Of a stretch of 64,000 nt of DNA, positions 1 to 12,452 are shown piece by piece. This DNA comes from Heliocybe sulcata (taxonomy: Eukaryota > Basidiomycota > Agaricomycetes > Gloeophyllales > Gloeophyllaceae). The DNA is taken from positions 1,253,343-1,317,342 of the forward strand of contig ML213503.1 in assembly GCA_004369045.1 (NCBI GenBank), in the 5' to 3' direction. Below the pieces are notes generated by a model. It made no database searches. It was not told the DNA's origin and saw only the letters and a program-made list of their open reading frames with translations. A program made the translations under genes and the position numbers. Within the stretch, counting starts at the first letter, position 1. Every line of letters starts with the position of its first letter.

Positions 1-1447
1 GCCTGCCAAGGATAAACAAGGCCGTTGCTCCACCTCGTGGATCGGAGGAATTGGGAAACCCGCTCCAAGCTAACTTGAAGATAGGCTCACGTTCAGACGT
101 AGCCGAGCTAGCCGGTGCATCATCGAAATGGTCCATGTCCGGTAGGTGGACATCGACAGCATCTAGTGTCCTCACCGCCAGCGGACTGTCTTGGTCATCA
201 ACAGCCCAGAAAGAAATACAGCCATCAGCGTGGCCAGCAGCGATGAGATGACCACTGGGATGGATGGCTATTGCCGTCACAGAGGGTCTCCTCAGCTTCA
301 AGAGATCCTAAGAGCCGGACGTCAATGTGCATATGGATTTCTAGAGAAGACTAGCATACCGGCCCACTGTGACCGGATCCTCCAGGTGCACCTGGAGGAA
401 GAATAAGTCGATATGCACCGATCGTACTCCGCTGTTCCTGCCAGAGGTTGAGCGATGCGATAGTGTCCGAGCTTGGATTAGACTCACAAGATCAGACAGT
501 ATAACGCCGCCTATGACGCATGCTTAGTCTGATTCTTCCTGGGGATATGCCCCTCTCACCGGTATAAGCAACAAAAAGCAGGTCGAGATTACGAGGATGA
601 ATAACCGCTTCTACAGGAACAGCACTGATGCCTTTCGTCAGACTGTGATAGGAAACAAGCGCAGATGGGCATACGGCTCTGCGATTGAGATCAGATGCTC
701 GGCTTCCCGTAATGTCTCCTTTTCGTATAGGGATAGCATGTTCGGCATCGTGTATTGAGACATGCGCAGACATAGTAGGTCATAGGTCTTGACTTCGCCC
801 GATGCCAGAGCCACGAGTGCCTGCATCTGGTATCAGCGGACAGTCTCTGCGGTATGCCAGCATATAGTTCGAACATGGGTGTGCGACGGAGATACCGTTA
901 GCCAACTAGCAGGGGAACAACATGTCAGTAGGCACAGCTGGATGGCATTAGAGTTTTATTGACGTTACGGAGGTACTGAATTTGGGGCTCGCTTGTAGCT
1001 TGGGTTGGCCCCGAGGAGAGAGATCCCAAACGTGCAAGCGATCGGTCTCATCTGCATATGCTTTCTGCTTCTGGTCGTCAATAGCCAACAAGTTAGATCA
1101 AGTCCGAACCTATTGAAACCAGCTTGGAAAGAGACACAGCGAACTGCAGAAACTTAATGCGCGCGGGCTCCGGATGAGCCCAATGCTTCTCTACGCCTGG
1201 GCCTCCAAGAATATGTAGTCCACCTTCGTCAGTCCCTATGACGCCGCATTACTATATGAAGGGGATACAAATAATGCAGATCTTTACCAATAGCCAGGAT
1301 CTTGGACAGCGGGTCAACGGCTATGGTTGTTACATCCAAGATATGTTCTATGGCGAGGAAGTCGCCAACTTGCCAGTCCTGAACCTCGCGCAATTCCGCC
1401 GACAGGTCTGCGCGGTCTGCATTGCTCTGATGTTTGAGGGAGAACAT
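1..1447 (-). CDS. SRO7: Sro7/Tomosyn/Lgl family exocytosis protein (N-terminal part, truncated by window edge)
   Basis: The start ATG lies at 1447-1445 and the C-terminal part runs off the left edge. Exons read by eye are 1447-1288, 1235-1110 and from 1051 down, with GT/AG borders. More introns follow, for example near 1-950. Visible blocks include an N-terminal DLSAELREVQDWQVGDF segment, a WD-type LHVWDLS, GEVKTYDLLCLR, a HPRNLDLLFVAYTG block, HPSGHLIAAGHADG, and near the edge EPIFKLAWSGFPNSSDPRGG. This order is characteristic of Sro7/Sro77 and animal Lgl/tomosyn. Family knowledge: these double beta-propeller proteins bind the t-SNARE Sec9 and the Rab Sec4 and act in polarised exocytosis at the plasma membrane. 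The C-terminal regulatory tail is not in the window. The segment between about 420 and 530 is poorly resolved, so exon borders there are uncertain. Confidence 0.82.
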
Positions 1448-1757
1448 GGTGGTTACTGCACATGATTGACTTCGGCGCCAATGGACGCCACAACATTAGT
1501 GCCCGGTTAAGAGACCGACATATCGAGTTGCTTGCGTTCTCGTCCCTTGATATCTGATCATGAAGGTTTTCAGACAGTCACTAGTCAACATCAGTCACGA
1601 CAATAGAAGATTTCGAGCTAGAATGCATTAATAATAATCATGGCGAGAATTACAGTCATTAAGTTATGCAAGAAGAACTAGTAATACAGATGGCACAAGG
1701 CGAGTCCTATAAACACAACAGTAGCACAGGAGGCATCCCGGATATCTACACGCATCA
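1448..1757. other. Intergenic spacer, SRO7 start to coiled-coil gene stop
   Basis: This 310-base gap holds the 5' flank of the SRO7-like gene and the 3' flank of the coiled-coil gene; both read on the minus strand. It is moderately AT-rich around 1600-1690. No ORF, repeat or clear motif is seen. Confidence 0.5.
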
Positions 1758-4700
1758 TTAGGAAGGTCGACGGGGATCGTCATAAGAGGCGGGTTGCAAA
1801 GAGAAAGGCTTCGATGGCGGTTGGGTCGAAGCAGTCCCGCGGATCTTCCCTAGCCACCCACTTTTCGATGACTTGCTTGCCACGTTGTCTGCTCGAGCCC
1901 GGGGACTATTCGTCACATCAGTTATGACGGGCACGCCAGCTTCTGTAGTAATCCTGCGTGGTGATGGCTGCCTAGGGGTCGTTCTGGGAGCTGTCATACG
2001 CTGGGGAGTAAAGCCAGTCCGGGTATCATGGAATGGCCTTCGTAGTCGGGGGGTCGTATTCTCCTCGCCGAAGGAGGCCAACCGCTCTGCCACAATTCCT
2101 TGAGGGGGTACACCTTCACAGTCGTCAAAATCCTCCGGTACGGGTCGCTTCTGTCCTGCTATTGACGACGGAGCCTCGGGCGCGGTCTGGCGTCTGCGTT
2201 CCGGCGTCTTCGCCCTTGCAGCAGAGAAAGGTCCGGTCTTCGACTCTGGCGTCTTCGGTCGAGACATCGATGATGGTCCAGAGATGGTCCGAACGCGCCT
2301 GCTCGGGGTCCCAAGTTGGGAAGAGCTCGCAATCTTTGCAGGAGAATTTGGTACGGGAAGCATGCTCGCCACTGCTGGACTTGGCCTTGAGAACACGGGT
2401 CCTGATGCCTCTGGAGTCGCATCTGTTTCCTTCGCCGAAGAGAGTTTCGTCTGCAGCGTCTGCACCTTCCGAGTCAAAGTCTCCACTTTGGAGGAAAGCT
2501 TCTTCTTTTCTTTCAGAAGCCTGATGTCCTTCGTCAGCCCCGTATTCGTTGGGAACAGCAGAATACTCACTCGATGAGCTTGTCATCGTTCTCTTCGATT
2601 TCTGCAGACTTGCTACGCAGTAGTTCGTCCATCCGCTCCATCTGCTCTCTTAATTCAATCGCTTCGGTCTCGAAGTCTGGTCGTGACTTCAGACGCTCAA
2701 CCTCCCGTTTCAAGGAAGCTACGACGTGTGCATGCTCGGTGTTTTGCAATGATAATCGCATCTCGGCTGTCTTCTCAGCTTTCTCGCTTTGAAGCAGGCT
2801 AGACTTCAAGCGCTCTAACTGATCGCGCAACGCAGAGAGGGCGGTTTCGCTATGACACAACCATGAGACACAGTACAATGGAAAGGCGCGCTAATGCATA
2901 CCTGTCCTTGAGTTTATCCTCAAGATATATCCTCACATTCAGAGTGTTCTCCAGCTGCGACGCCGACTTCTTCAACTCCATCTGAAGCGCGTCCTTCTCC
3001 TGGCGGAAGCCCTCAAGTTCGTCGAGCGCCGTCTGCAACTGTTCTCTGACGTCCCCAAGTAACTTGTGTGCGTCCTCTCGTTCCGCGACAAGAGTGTCTT
3101 GGCGTCCTGAAGATTCCAGCAGTTGCTCCTTCGCAAATCGGCACTCTTGCTCGAGCTTTTCAATGTTCGCTCCGAGAGTCGCCAGCTCCGCCTTGAGTTC
3201 GCCAACCTGATTAGTGTGTTCTTGACTGAGCCGCTCGATCTCATCAGCTGCCTGTGCGCGCGAAGCTTCGGAATCACCAAGCAGAGCCTGTAGGCGGTCA
3301 ATCTCCTGCTGGAGCTCTGCCTTGGCCTGAGACATCTCTTCAGCATGCTTGTCCTGGAGTTCGCTTAGCTGCGCACGCAGCGTCGCCTCCGCCTCTTCGA
3401 GACGGGCCTTCGTCTCCTGCTGAGATCGTTCATGCTCGCGGAGCTGTGACTCGAGGGCGTCGCGTAGTTGCCGTGTATCTTCGAGATCTTTGACCGCACC
3501 GGAGAGCTGCTCTTTCAGCCTGGTTAGCTCCTGAGAATGTGAGGTCCGGAGGCTCTCCAACTGTTCTTGGAGCATACTGTCTGAGCGAGAGCTGGCCAGC
3601 ATATCCGTCATGCGTTGCTCCATTTCGTCTCTTGCACGAACAAGCGCTGCAATCTCTTCGCTGTGCCGTCCCTGCGCTTCTGTACTTGTGCGCCGAAGTT
3701 CCTCGAGCTGCTGGTTTAACTTAACCATGGCCTCGGCCACAGACTCCTTCTCTGCAAGGGCATCGGCGTATTGCTGCTCTGCCCGTTGTCTTCCTTCAGA
3801 CAGAACGGAGATCTCCTTGGACTTGGAGTCCGCCGCTTCTTCCAGAGCTCTAGACCGCTCCTGGAGGAGCGAAAGTTCCTCGCGGAGAGCAGCCATCGGC
3901 TCAGAGGACGCGCCAATCTCAGCCTTAGCGGAAGCGAGTGCCACAGTGACAAGACGCAGATCCTCGGCTGTCGCAGTAGCAGAGACTTCAAGAGAACGTA
4001 GAGCAATCGTCTTCTCTTTAAGTTCTTCCAGGCTTCTCTGATGAGCAGCGCGAAGCTCGCCCAGCTCCTCCGCGGTAAAATGCTGCGCTTCGAAGACAAC
4101 AGGGGGAGCGCGCTGACGGAGCGATTCTTGCGCCGACCTGAGGTGAGTCATCGTGGCAGCCCAAGCACCAACCAGCGCCGCGCATTCTGTCTGCCTGCCC
4201 TCCTCAGCTTCAGCGGTCTTCACCTCCGCCGTCTCAAGGTCCAACTCGAGCGCCTCAACCCTTCTTAGAGCATCGTCCCGGGCCTCGCGAGCAGCAGCGC
4301 AATCCTCCACCATCGCTTCCTTCTGCCTCGTCATCTCCTCCAGGTCAGCCATCATCTCGTTCGCCCGCTCCTCCTGCAACTTCATGTTGGTCTCCATCCT
4401 CTTGATGTCATGCTGGTGAATACCGATCTGCTCTGTGCGCCGCTGCACGCGCTGTTCCAGGTTCTGGATCTGCTCCCTCAGCGCCTTGTGAGCCTCGTAC
4501 GCTGACAGGGATGCGAGCTGCTTCGTCTGCAAGGCATCATTACGCTGTTCAGCGCTATCGAGCTCGCGCTTGGCGGTATCAAGCTCCATCTGGAGGTTCG
4601 TCACCTCAGTAGTGAGCGACTCCCGCTGCGACTCGACGTCCTCCAATGACTTCTGGGCTTCCGCGAGATGCAGCTCGGTCTGGGCGAACTCTTGTTTAGT

Positions 4701-6582
4701 AGATCCTAACTCCCCGGCGAGCGATCCGACTTCGTCCTGCAGATCACTAATTCTGCGTCGCAGACAGTCACGCTCGTCGCGCAGCTGCTGAAGCTCTCCG
4801 AGAATAGGAGTGACGCGGGACTGGGCCTGCTCCACATTGGCATTCAGGTTCGCGAGGGCTAGATCCTTGCTCTGCGACGACTGAAGCTCGTTTCGCAGTG
4901 TTTGTCGCGCTTCCCCAAGCTGCGCGGTGAGATTAGCCTTGGTGCTGTCGAGTTCCTCGACCCGACTCTGCAACTCCTTTACCGTGCTAACGAGAGCGAG
5001 AGTCTGGACTTCGAGCCGCTTCACTTCCTCATCTCTCCCCGACATTTCTCGCGAATACCTGGCAGCGCTCTCAGCCAAGCGTTCCCGAAGCAGGCTAACC
5101 TCGTCTTGCAATTCGGCAACAGCATCCACATCTTCATGCCGTTCCTTGGCAGCGAAGAGCTTCTTGTGCAGAGTCTCGATTTCGATGCTAGACTCGACCT
5201 GGAGGTATTCGAATTTTCGACGCCAGTCGTTACGTTCTGCACGGAGGCGCGCAACAGCGGCGAGGAGACGCTCCATATCGGATACGACGCTGGATTCTCC
5301 TGAGCTAGATTGTGGACGAATATCCTCACGCTGGGAGATCGCCAGTTGAGGACGTATAGCTGCCTGTAACTGCTGAATTTGCTTCCGGAGGTTGCTGCGT
5401 GGGTTGATCAGTTAGTCAGGCTGTTCTTTTTCTCATTAGGGGCCGACAACGACTCACGTCTCCTTAGCACTGATATCTTCTATCTGTCTTTCTTGCGCTA
5501 CACAGTGCTCCCGAGCCTCCTTGAGTTCTGACCTAAGCTCGTTAAGCTCATCCGACGTCTGTTCATTGCTGGACTCCAGTTGAGCCGCATGTGCAGCTAC
5601 AGCTTCAGCTTTCTTTCGCAGTGAGCGCTTCTCGCTCTCCAAGGTGTCGACCATCTCATTGAGCGTGCGGACGGTGGATTCTTCTCGTTCAATACGGTCA
5701 AGGAGGTCTTGCTCTCTCTCGGCCGCAGAGTTGTCGGAAACCTGGGCCCTGAGCGACAAGACCTCCTCCTTCTGTTGTTCCAGAGCATCCTCCAATTCGG
5801 AGATACGGACCTTCAGACGCTTCTCCAGTACGAGGCTCTCGTTCTCCGCTTTGCAAAGGCTGACCTGGGCACGCTGCAGCTCTTCTTTTGTAGTCTTGAG
5901 CTCTGCTTCCGTCTTGGTCTGGGTGTCGCGGAGCTCGCTAAGCTCGAGCTCGAAGATCTGTCGAGTATCGGATAGGGATGGTGTGCGCCTGGCGCGTCGT
6001 TGAGGGGCAGGCGTTATGGCCCTCTCCCGTATGTCGTCTTGTAGCTCCTTCACTTGATTCTCGAGCTTCGCCTTCTGGTTCTGCAATTCCGCCAGAAGCG
6101 TGCTGGACCTGTCAGCACCGTTGGCAAGACCATCAACGATAGCCTGCAGCTCCCTCGCCTCCTTCTCTCGTGTGGTGATCTTGGCCTGCGCGGATTGGAA
6201 GCTGATCTCAGCATTCTGGCGGGCCATCTTCTCCGATTCTAAGTGTTCGGTACAGTGTTTTAGGCTCTTCTCAAAAGCAAGCGCTCTTTCTGCCTCTGTA
6301 CGAAGCTGAATTGTAGCACGGCCGACATGTCAGTAGGTACAACGTCGCGCCCACTCGTATACTCACCTTATGGACGGATTCATCAAGGCTCTTCTTCATC
6401 TCCTCAAAGTCCTGGTTCCTCTTAAGTAGTCGTGATTGTAGGTTTGCACATTGAGAGTCTAGCCTCGCTGTGAGTACACCGAACCGCGCTGCGAGGATGA
6501 GAATGGTACCTTTCTCCAACACTTGCTTCCTGAGCGATATCAGCTCCTCAGAGTCATGGCTCCCAATCTCCCAGCCCGACAT
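1758..6582 (-). CDS. Very long coiled-coil protein with basic SP/TP-rich tail, function unknown
   Basis: The protein is roughly 1,500 residues and starts MSGWEIGSHDSEELISLRKQ at 6582. Short introns lie near 6510-6455, 6365-6310, 5458-5400, 2900-2850 and 2578-2550. One huge exon (about 5400-2900) carries over 800 residues of almost unbroken heptad pattern rich in E, Q, L, R and A, with no predicted globular domain. The last 250 residues change character: they are basic, rich in S, T, P and R, with repeated SP/TP sites (SRPKTPESK, AKTPERRR, SPRRITT), and end PASYDDPRRPS. Rod plus phosphorylatable basic tail is a design seen in spindle, kinetochore, spindle-pole and Golgin tethers. Sequence alone cannot choose between them. 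A start E-box, CACGTG, lies about 140 bases upstream at 6722-6727. I do not recognise a named orthologue. Confidence 0.85.
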
Positions 6583-7652
6583 GGCGGCGAGGGTTTAACG
6601 GCGAGTAAGACGCGGAGGGAGGTTTCCTAGTTGGCGAAGACAGCAAGTTGACGTTCAACGCCAGAGGAAAGTCGCGTGGATCATCCGGCCAAACACAACA
6701 CAATATCGCGCCTGATACGCGCACGTGACCGTGTCAGCGCGTCTCGCCGCACAGCCACTTCTTCCAAGGTATCGATCGAGAATTCGGTCTTCAACTTAGC
6801 AAACCGGCACGGACGTCTCCTCTCGTCACTCCTGTTTATTACTCGCTGGCAACAGCGACGATGCCTCCTGCGAAATTATTATCCTGCGTCTGGCTGGATA
6901 TCCTTTCGGTTTTGACTAGCCACCGGTGCGCGGCGCATACCGACATGTGCATGTGTCATGCGGCAAGGATTTTTTTTTCTACCAAGCTAATTTACTAGCG
7001 TCTAGTCAACCCCCTCTCTGGCTCAGTTCGTTGTGAATGAGCTGGGATCGCTCTATGGCTCGGCGCTACATACCGGGGAGATGACGGCAGCCTACCAGCC
7101 GAGGCATTCCCATGGACTCCCATGAACAGAGCATACTCTGCTGCCGAAGCGTACAAGAGCCATGCTAGCTCGAGCACGAGACTGTAAGTCTAACCCCGTA
7201 TATGAAGGTGGGGGAGATCCCATGACGAGTGGTTGTTTGTCCAAATTTACCTCTCTCCCGGCAAACCTCTCGACCCATGCCACTTTTCCATAGGGAGGTC
7301 GGAAACTATGATCTGCGTCTAGTCGATCCGAAGAACGATTGGGCATTACAGTAGTGCCTGCGAAAATGCCCACAGGCTACCCAGGAATCTAGATACCTGT
7401 GGCCTATCCGTCATAAGGACGACCCAGCATCTGAAGCTAATCTCAGGGATCAACGCAAGGACCCAAGAGGACGACCTAGTCTCAGGGACATCACCCAATG
7501 TTACCCCGCCTTGGAAACTGAAGATGCAGGATTCTTCCGCATTCAGTGGATGGTCCAATCGTCGCAGCACGTCGGCTGTGGCGTTCAGCATGACATAGCC
7601 AGGAAGATAGAAATAACGTCACCATCTCACTCACGCCGAACTCTAACATAAC
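6583..7652. other. Intergenic region, 1.07 kb, upstream of the coiled-coil gene
   Basis: This region contains the promoter of the minus-strand coiled-coil gene and the 3' flank of SYO1. A CACGTG E-box sits at 6722-6727. Short open frames on the minus strand at about 7000-7590 show no recognisable protein and no convincing start or splice context. No repeat or RNA gene is seen. Confidence 0.45.
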
Positions 7653-10207
7653 CTAGAATCCGAGATCTCGCCTGTAATCCACGAACGCCTGCAAATTCTC
7701 CCGGACCTCCTCTCCCCGCAGTCTCAACTCCCTCCCACCCTCCTTGCGCTTATCGATGCCTCTCACAGTCCTCCTGAAGCCCTCTATGCTCTGGGCTAGC
7801 CTGTCGACGTAGCCCCCCTGGCGGAAATTGACATCATACGGAAGATTCTCGTCAGAATATATGTCGATCAAGGCCGAAGCTGCTTGTATCATCGGCTCGA
7901 CGCCCACAGGTGACGGGCTATGTTCTGACGGTAATATTGACAGAAGATATTGCGAGATCGTCTATCGCTGGAATGAGTAGGCGCTTCGGCTCTGCAGAAC
8001 AGACCACGTACTCGATTAAGATCGATGGACTGTGGATGCTGGGCCAGGCATTCCAAGGCTCCTAGACACCGGATTCTCACCGTATCCGATGTGGTCACAT
8101 CGCAGAATTGCATCAGCAATTGCACTTCCCCCTCCTGAGGAACCTGCTGACCTGAGTAAGTCCCCGGAAAGCAAGACAGGCACTAGTATCCACACGCACC
8201 AGGCTGCCTTTCCAGATGTTACCGATGCCCCACAGGGCACCTACCCCGATCTCCCAGACGTCTTTCCTCCGTTCTTGGCCCGGTCCGAAGTGCGTCCCGA
8301 CGGACTGCAAGGCACTGGAGACGGTGCTCCATACCTTCCGCCCGCTTTCTGTATCGGCTGCCACGGTGGGGTTGGGGGATGTGGATAACGACAAGAATAT
8401 GTTGTTCAGGCACTCCAGGGCACACACATGTATTGCACTGAGTGCTGATGTCGTAGGAGGATGTGGTGATGCCCCCGAGTGCGGCGGGAATGATAATGGT
8501 GTAGGTTGTATTAACAATAGGAGAGGTTCAACTAGACTGGACAGGAACGATGTGTTTGCTGGTGGAGAACGAGCCTCAGTTGCAGGTTCGTCATGCATTG
8601 CTGTGTTCTCATCTGCATCGTCGGCTCCGTCCATGGCTTCATCTAATAATAAGATTAATGCGAAAATTGAGACCATCCGGGGCCATTTCACCTTACCTTC
8701 GTCGTTTTCCTCATCAGGGACCAAGTCAGCGTCCGGTAACGTCGCACAGACACCAGTAAGAATCTCGAGAGCGAGTTGTATTGATCGAAGCTTGGTCTCA
8801 ATCCGCTCTAGTTCCAATTCCTCCGTAGACTTGTGATCCGATTTCGGAGTGTTTTTCAATGATAACTTCTCGATCTGGGGCTCTGAGTCCTATTCACGCA
8901 CGTTGTGAATAGAAGTACAATATGAAAGATACCGATTATCGCTCACCATCTTCTCCAACAATTGACTGACTCTACTGGAATATTCGAGAAGCGAGATAGA
9001 GGAGGTCTCAGGGAGCAATACTGGAATCACTGTCTCCCTATCGAAATCGGCGGGTGCGGACGACGACGGGGGTAGTGGAGACACATTGCGAAGTATGCCT
9101 TAACCTCAGGGTCAGTACACGACGTACTGAGTGAATTGAAGAAGCGTACCACAGGCAAGCAATCGGAGAGTCGCAGGTCGTTGTTCGGATGCCTGGTCAC
9201 CTTCCCTCGCCTTTGTCTCGGAACGGATAATGTCGAAAAGGCACGAGACATAGGCCGCGTTGGATCGGACCTCTTCGACCGCTGGCCGGTTATCTTCAGT
9301 CAACACATACAGGCATTGTGCTTCCCGGGAATCAGTAATTCATTCGGCTGCGGAAGCAATTATCCTACCTGCAGATGCAACGGGAGCGGAAGGCAGTTTG
9401 TCCCGTGATGCAAGAAAAGACATGAGGAAAGGGATGAGGGATATCTGATTGATGGCATTCAAGGCCTTATTGGATGTTTCCCTATTTTGAGCGGCCACGA
9501 GTCTGCCAACTGAATGTATTGAATGGAGTTGACACTTACGACAAACACCACAAAATCGTGATAACGTTATCTGCCCATTCATAGATGACCTTGCGTGCGT
9601 TCTGCGGTGCTGCCTTCGGATTCTCGAGGTATAGCGACAGAACATTCGAAATCTTCTCCTGCAGTGAGGTACGAAGTAGTCAACGATTGCACGACAATAC
9701 GTACTTTAGCAGGAAACGTCCTTAGTGGTGCCATGATATTCTTGTTATACATCTCCCCACAGATGTCATATCCACCATCGATGCACAAGTTCCTAGTGGC
9801 AGACCAGGGTCGTACCGAGAGTATACCATTCAAGGCTATAGACGTACCGCAATGCGCCCACTGCTTCAATCACGACCTCTTCCTCGCTATCCGATAGTCT
9901 CGTTATCAAAGCGCCAACTACGTTCTTCGCCTGAAGCAACCGTCTCGTGGACGGGTCATTCTGGATGAGACTCGAGACTGCTACACATGCCCATTTGCGC
10001 TCCAAGGCGTCTGGACTTTCCATCTATCAATTAGCAAGAACACCATTGAGGGTGACATAAACCACGGAGTGCATGACTGCTATTCACCTTCTGCATGGCC
10101 TGCTGCTTGGAAGCGGATGCAGCCCCAAGACCTTTTGGTAGATGCGAGTCCGGCACGCGCATGGGATTGTGCCGACGCATAGACTTCTTCTTCTGAGACT
10201 TGCCCAT
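7653..10207 (-). CDS. SYO1: Syo1/HEATR3-type ARM/HEAT repeat chaperone for ribosomal protein import
   Basis: The start at 10207 gives MGKSQKKKSMRRHNPMRVPD. The basic N-terminus matches the Syo1 type, where a PY-NLS recruits Kap104. After an intron comes MESPDALERKWACVAVSSL, then IQNDPSTRRLL, NLCIDGGYDICGEMYNKNI, VIYEWADNVITILWCLSETS, QCLYVLTEDNRPAVEEVRSN and LVEPLLLLIQP. The end is FVDYRRDLGF. About nine short introns break the gene. Family knowledge: Syo1 is a helical-repeat symportin that imports Rpl5 and Rpl11 together and helps build the 5S RNP; HEATR3 is the human homologue. An acidic segment in the middle (EENDEGK and then DEAMDGADDADENTAMHDE) matches the acidic loop known to hold Rpl11. 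The gene is divergent from the FAS1 gene across 191 bases. Confidence 0.9.
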
Positions 10208-10398
10208 TGTTGTTCGAGGTATGAACACGAACTAGGTCCTGATTTTGTGCGCGACGAATGTTCAACGAGTGAAGTGATCGAGACCCAGAAATTTAGGACA
10301 TGCGCCCAAAACAGGACGGGCAGGCGCGGGAAGCACAGCCACCTTCACGCGCGTCAGAGACGCTCCAGTCCCTTGCACTTCTCCTCCTTGCAAACAAC
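10208..10398. promoter_or_regulatory. Shared divergent promoter, SYO1 / FAS1 gene
   Basis: This 191-base gap separates the two start codons of the minus-strand SYO1 gene and the plus-strand FAS1 gene. It must hold both core promoters and both 5' leaders. No TATA box is evident. The boundaries rest on the chosen start codons. Confidence 0.5.
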
Positions 10399-11157
10399 AT
10401 GCGCGGCCTATTCTTCTCTCTGTTCGTTCTGCCACTACTTGCTGCTGCCTCTTTCGAGGGCCAGACTGTTCTATCCGACATTGACGATATGGCAGAAGCT
10501 CCCATTGTACAGACACAGCCGAGGTTGGCGGATCTCCTGACCATCGAGTCCTCGGCTTCCATATTTTACTCCTATGCCCGAGAGGTCGAACTCAGTGAAC
10601 TCTTCAATGAGGAGAGTGCTAGAGTTACTCTACTTGTTCCCACTAACAAAGCTGTGATGGCCCTCGCTCGGAAGCCGTGAGTGGATTCATATAGCTCCCG
10701 GTGCCGCCAATTCACACCGCTTCTCAGTCACCAAGGGCCAGCGCCTCTCGAGGATGGAAGAGTTATATCCGAACAGGAGTATGACGCGCTATCCAAGGAA
10801 AATGTGCAGCGCTGGATCTCAGCTCATATTATCCCGGTACGCGGAGCCGCGACAACGTGCTGTCTATGTTGGACTTGACTGAACTATATTCTCTGCAGGA
10901 ATCGCCTATTGACCTCGAGTCGCGCTCATATGACACTCTTCTCCCTGGCAAGTCTGTCGAATTCCAGAGGATTGAAGGTCATTCCGACCGTCCTGATTGG
11001 GCCCGCATCGTTGTCGACGGTGAGATACATATTTTAAGGGAGACAGAGGTAAGGGTCATTTGTACTTCCGCCGACTCGTGCCTGAATTTCATTCGTCTAT
11101 TCGTAGGCTATCAACGGAGTGCTGTATCTTATCGACGGCACAGTCAAGATTGATTGA
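10399..11157 (+). CDS. Secreted FAS1 (fasciclin) domain protein
   Basis: This is a spliced protein of about 195 residues. The start ATG at 10399 opens a signal peptide, MRGLFFSLFVLPLLAAASFE. A single FAS1-like domain follows: RLADLLTIESSASIFYSYAR, then ARVTLLVPTNKAVMALARKP (the FAS1 H1-type T.L.PTN.A motif), NVQRWISAHIIP (the H-box region) and AINGVLYLIDGTVKID at the end (the G..Y.ID element). Introns start at about 10678, 10838 and 11050 and join in frame. FAS1 proteins are usually extracellular adhesion or wall proteins. There is no GPI signal, no transmembrane segment and no second FAS1 domain, so it is probably soluble and secreted. Its partner is unknown. It is divergent from SYO1. Confidence 0.85.
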
Positions 11158-12452
11158 AATCTCGTCTTGGGCGGCTTCAGTGCGGCTTGTGGATTTTCTC
11201 AGAGCATCAGCGAAGGCTCAGATAGCGGCATTGTCCCCTTGTATCTATCTACATCTCCTTGTACTGACTAATCAAATTTCGTTGCGCACGACCACCCATC
11301 GAACACTAGCTTAACAGTGGTACTTCCAGAATGTCTACAATTGACTTCCGTCAACCACGAAGAACTTACTACCCGAAGAACACTGAAAGAACTGAAGGTT
11401 CATATGGACAACGGTAGGGTGGCCGGTCGGCACGCAGAACTTGATAGCAATGACATGTTAGGGTACCGTCTTGCCAATGAAGGGCACATGAACTTGGCGG
11501 AAGGGAGACGGGCCATGTCATCACTGGATTCACGCAAGCTTAATGCCGTGCAGGGGAAACGATTCTCTTGAACGAATAGGATGTTAGCAAGGCATAATCC
11601 GATAAGCACACGCCAATAGCGCAGGCCAAACAAAGATCGGTGTTTATTGCTGAACACGGGAACATCGATGCAGCGGAGTGGCACAGCGGCTTCTGAAGGC
11701 GTCATTGGTGGAAGAATTCTGCTCGCTGTTCTTCGTCGCCCCGAGGCACTTCGGGAATTATCGATGCCGTACCTTGTGCCCTGGTTCCATCTTGGTAAAG
11801 GGGGCGTCGAGTAGAAAGAGGTAGGACAGGTCCCAACGCTCATGGCGCAGCTTCCGGTCAAACCTTGACGCCTCTCCGGAAGACTTGACAGTAAGCAATT
11901 CCAGAAAACTAGGATACTCACTCGGAGGCGGCGCGACGTTGCATCGCTAATACAATTGCATCATGCGTTCGCAATTCAGAGGTGGACCTGGTGTGGGGGT
12001 GGACCTGGTGTGGGTAGGAGACTTTCCCTGGCATTACCCCGCATGCCAGAACTCTTTTCTTCCCGCGAGAGGTGCCAGTTTGCTAGCTCGTTCGTATATT
12101 GGAGAGCTCGGCCCAGCGGTCTGCTGCATGCGGCGAACTGGGAAACTAAATATTGTGGCTTTGCCGGAGAAGACCGACCAGGCCCAAATGAGTATACGGT
12201 CACGTGGACGCAACGCGTCGCGCTGCAATCCCACGGTCGCGGTTGTTCGTTACGTCCTTTAGCATCACCGACGACGAGCATCGTCTGTTCGAGTCAGCAA
12301 GAGTCCTGCATTCTTTCCATCAAGCACATAACTGGTATGTGCTGCATTCGTGTATTCCGATGAGCTGTCCGCTTACGGAATATGTTGTCAACGACTTCGA
12401 CTTACGTCGACCTGTCGCAGCCCAGGCGTCCAATCGACACAACTTCCAGATT
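11158..12452. other. Intergenic region upstream of the TPX2-like gene
   Basis: About 1.3 kb without a supported gene. A minus-strand open frame at 11400-11921 has no recognisable domain and is probably chance. A short tandem duplication built on a GTGGACCTGGTGTGGG unit lies at about 11983-12015. CACGTG (12201-12206) and ACGCGT (12213-12218) lie together in front of the TPX2-like gene. A possible 5' exon with an intron ending near 12418 may belong to that gene. Confidence 0.4.
12213..12218 (+). promoter_or_regulatory. MCB-like ACGCGT box upstream of the TPX2-like gene
   Basis: ACGCGT is the MluI cell-cycle box bound by MBF in fungi, which drives G1/S genes. It lies 240 bases before the chosen start of a spindle gene and 7 bases after a CACGTG E-box (12201-12206). 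Function is inferred from motif and position only. Confidence 0.35.

Noticed and set aside
11400-11921. A 173-residue minus-strand open frame between the FAS1 and TPX2-like genes
   Set aside because: No domain, no plausible splice context, and composition like the surrounding non-coding DNA.
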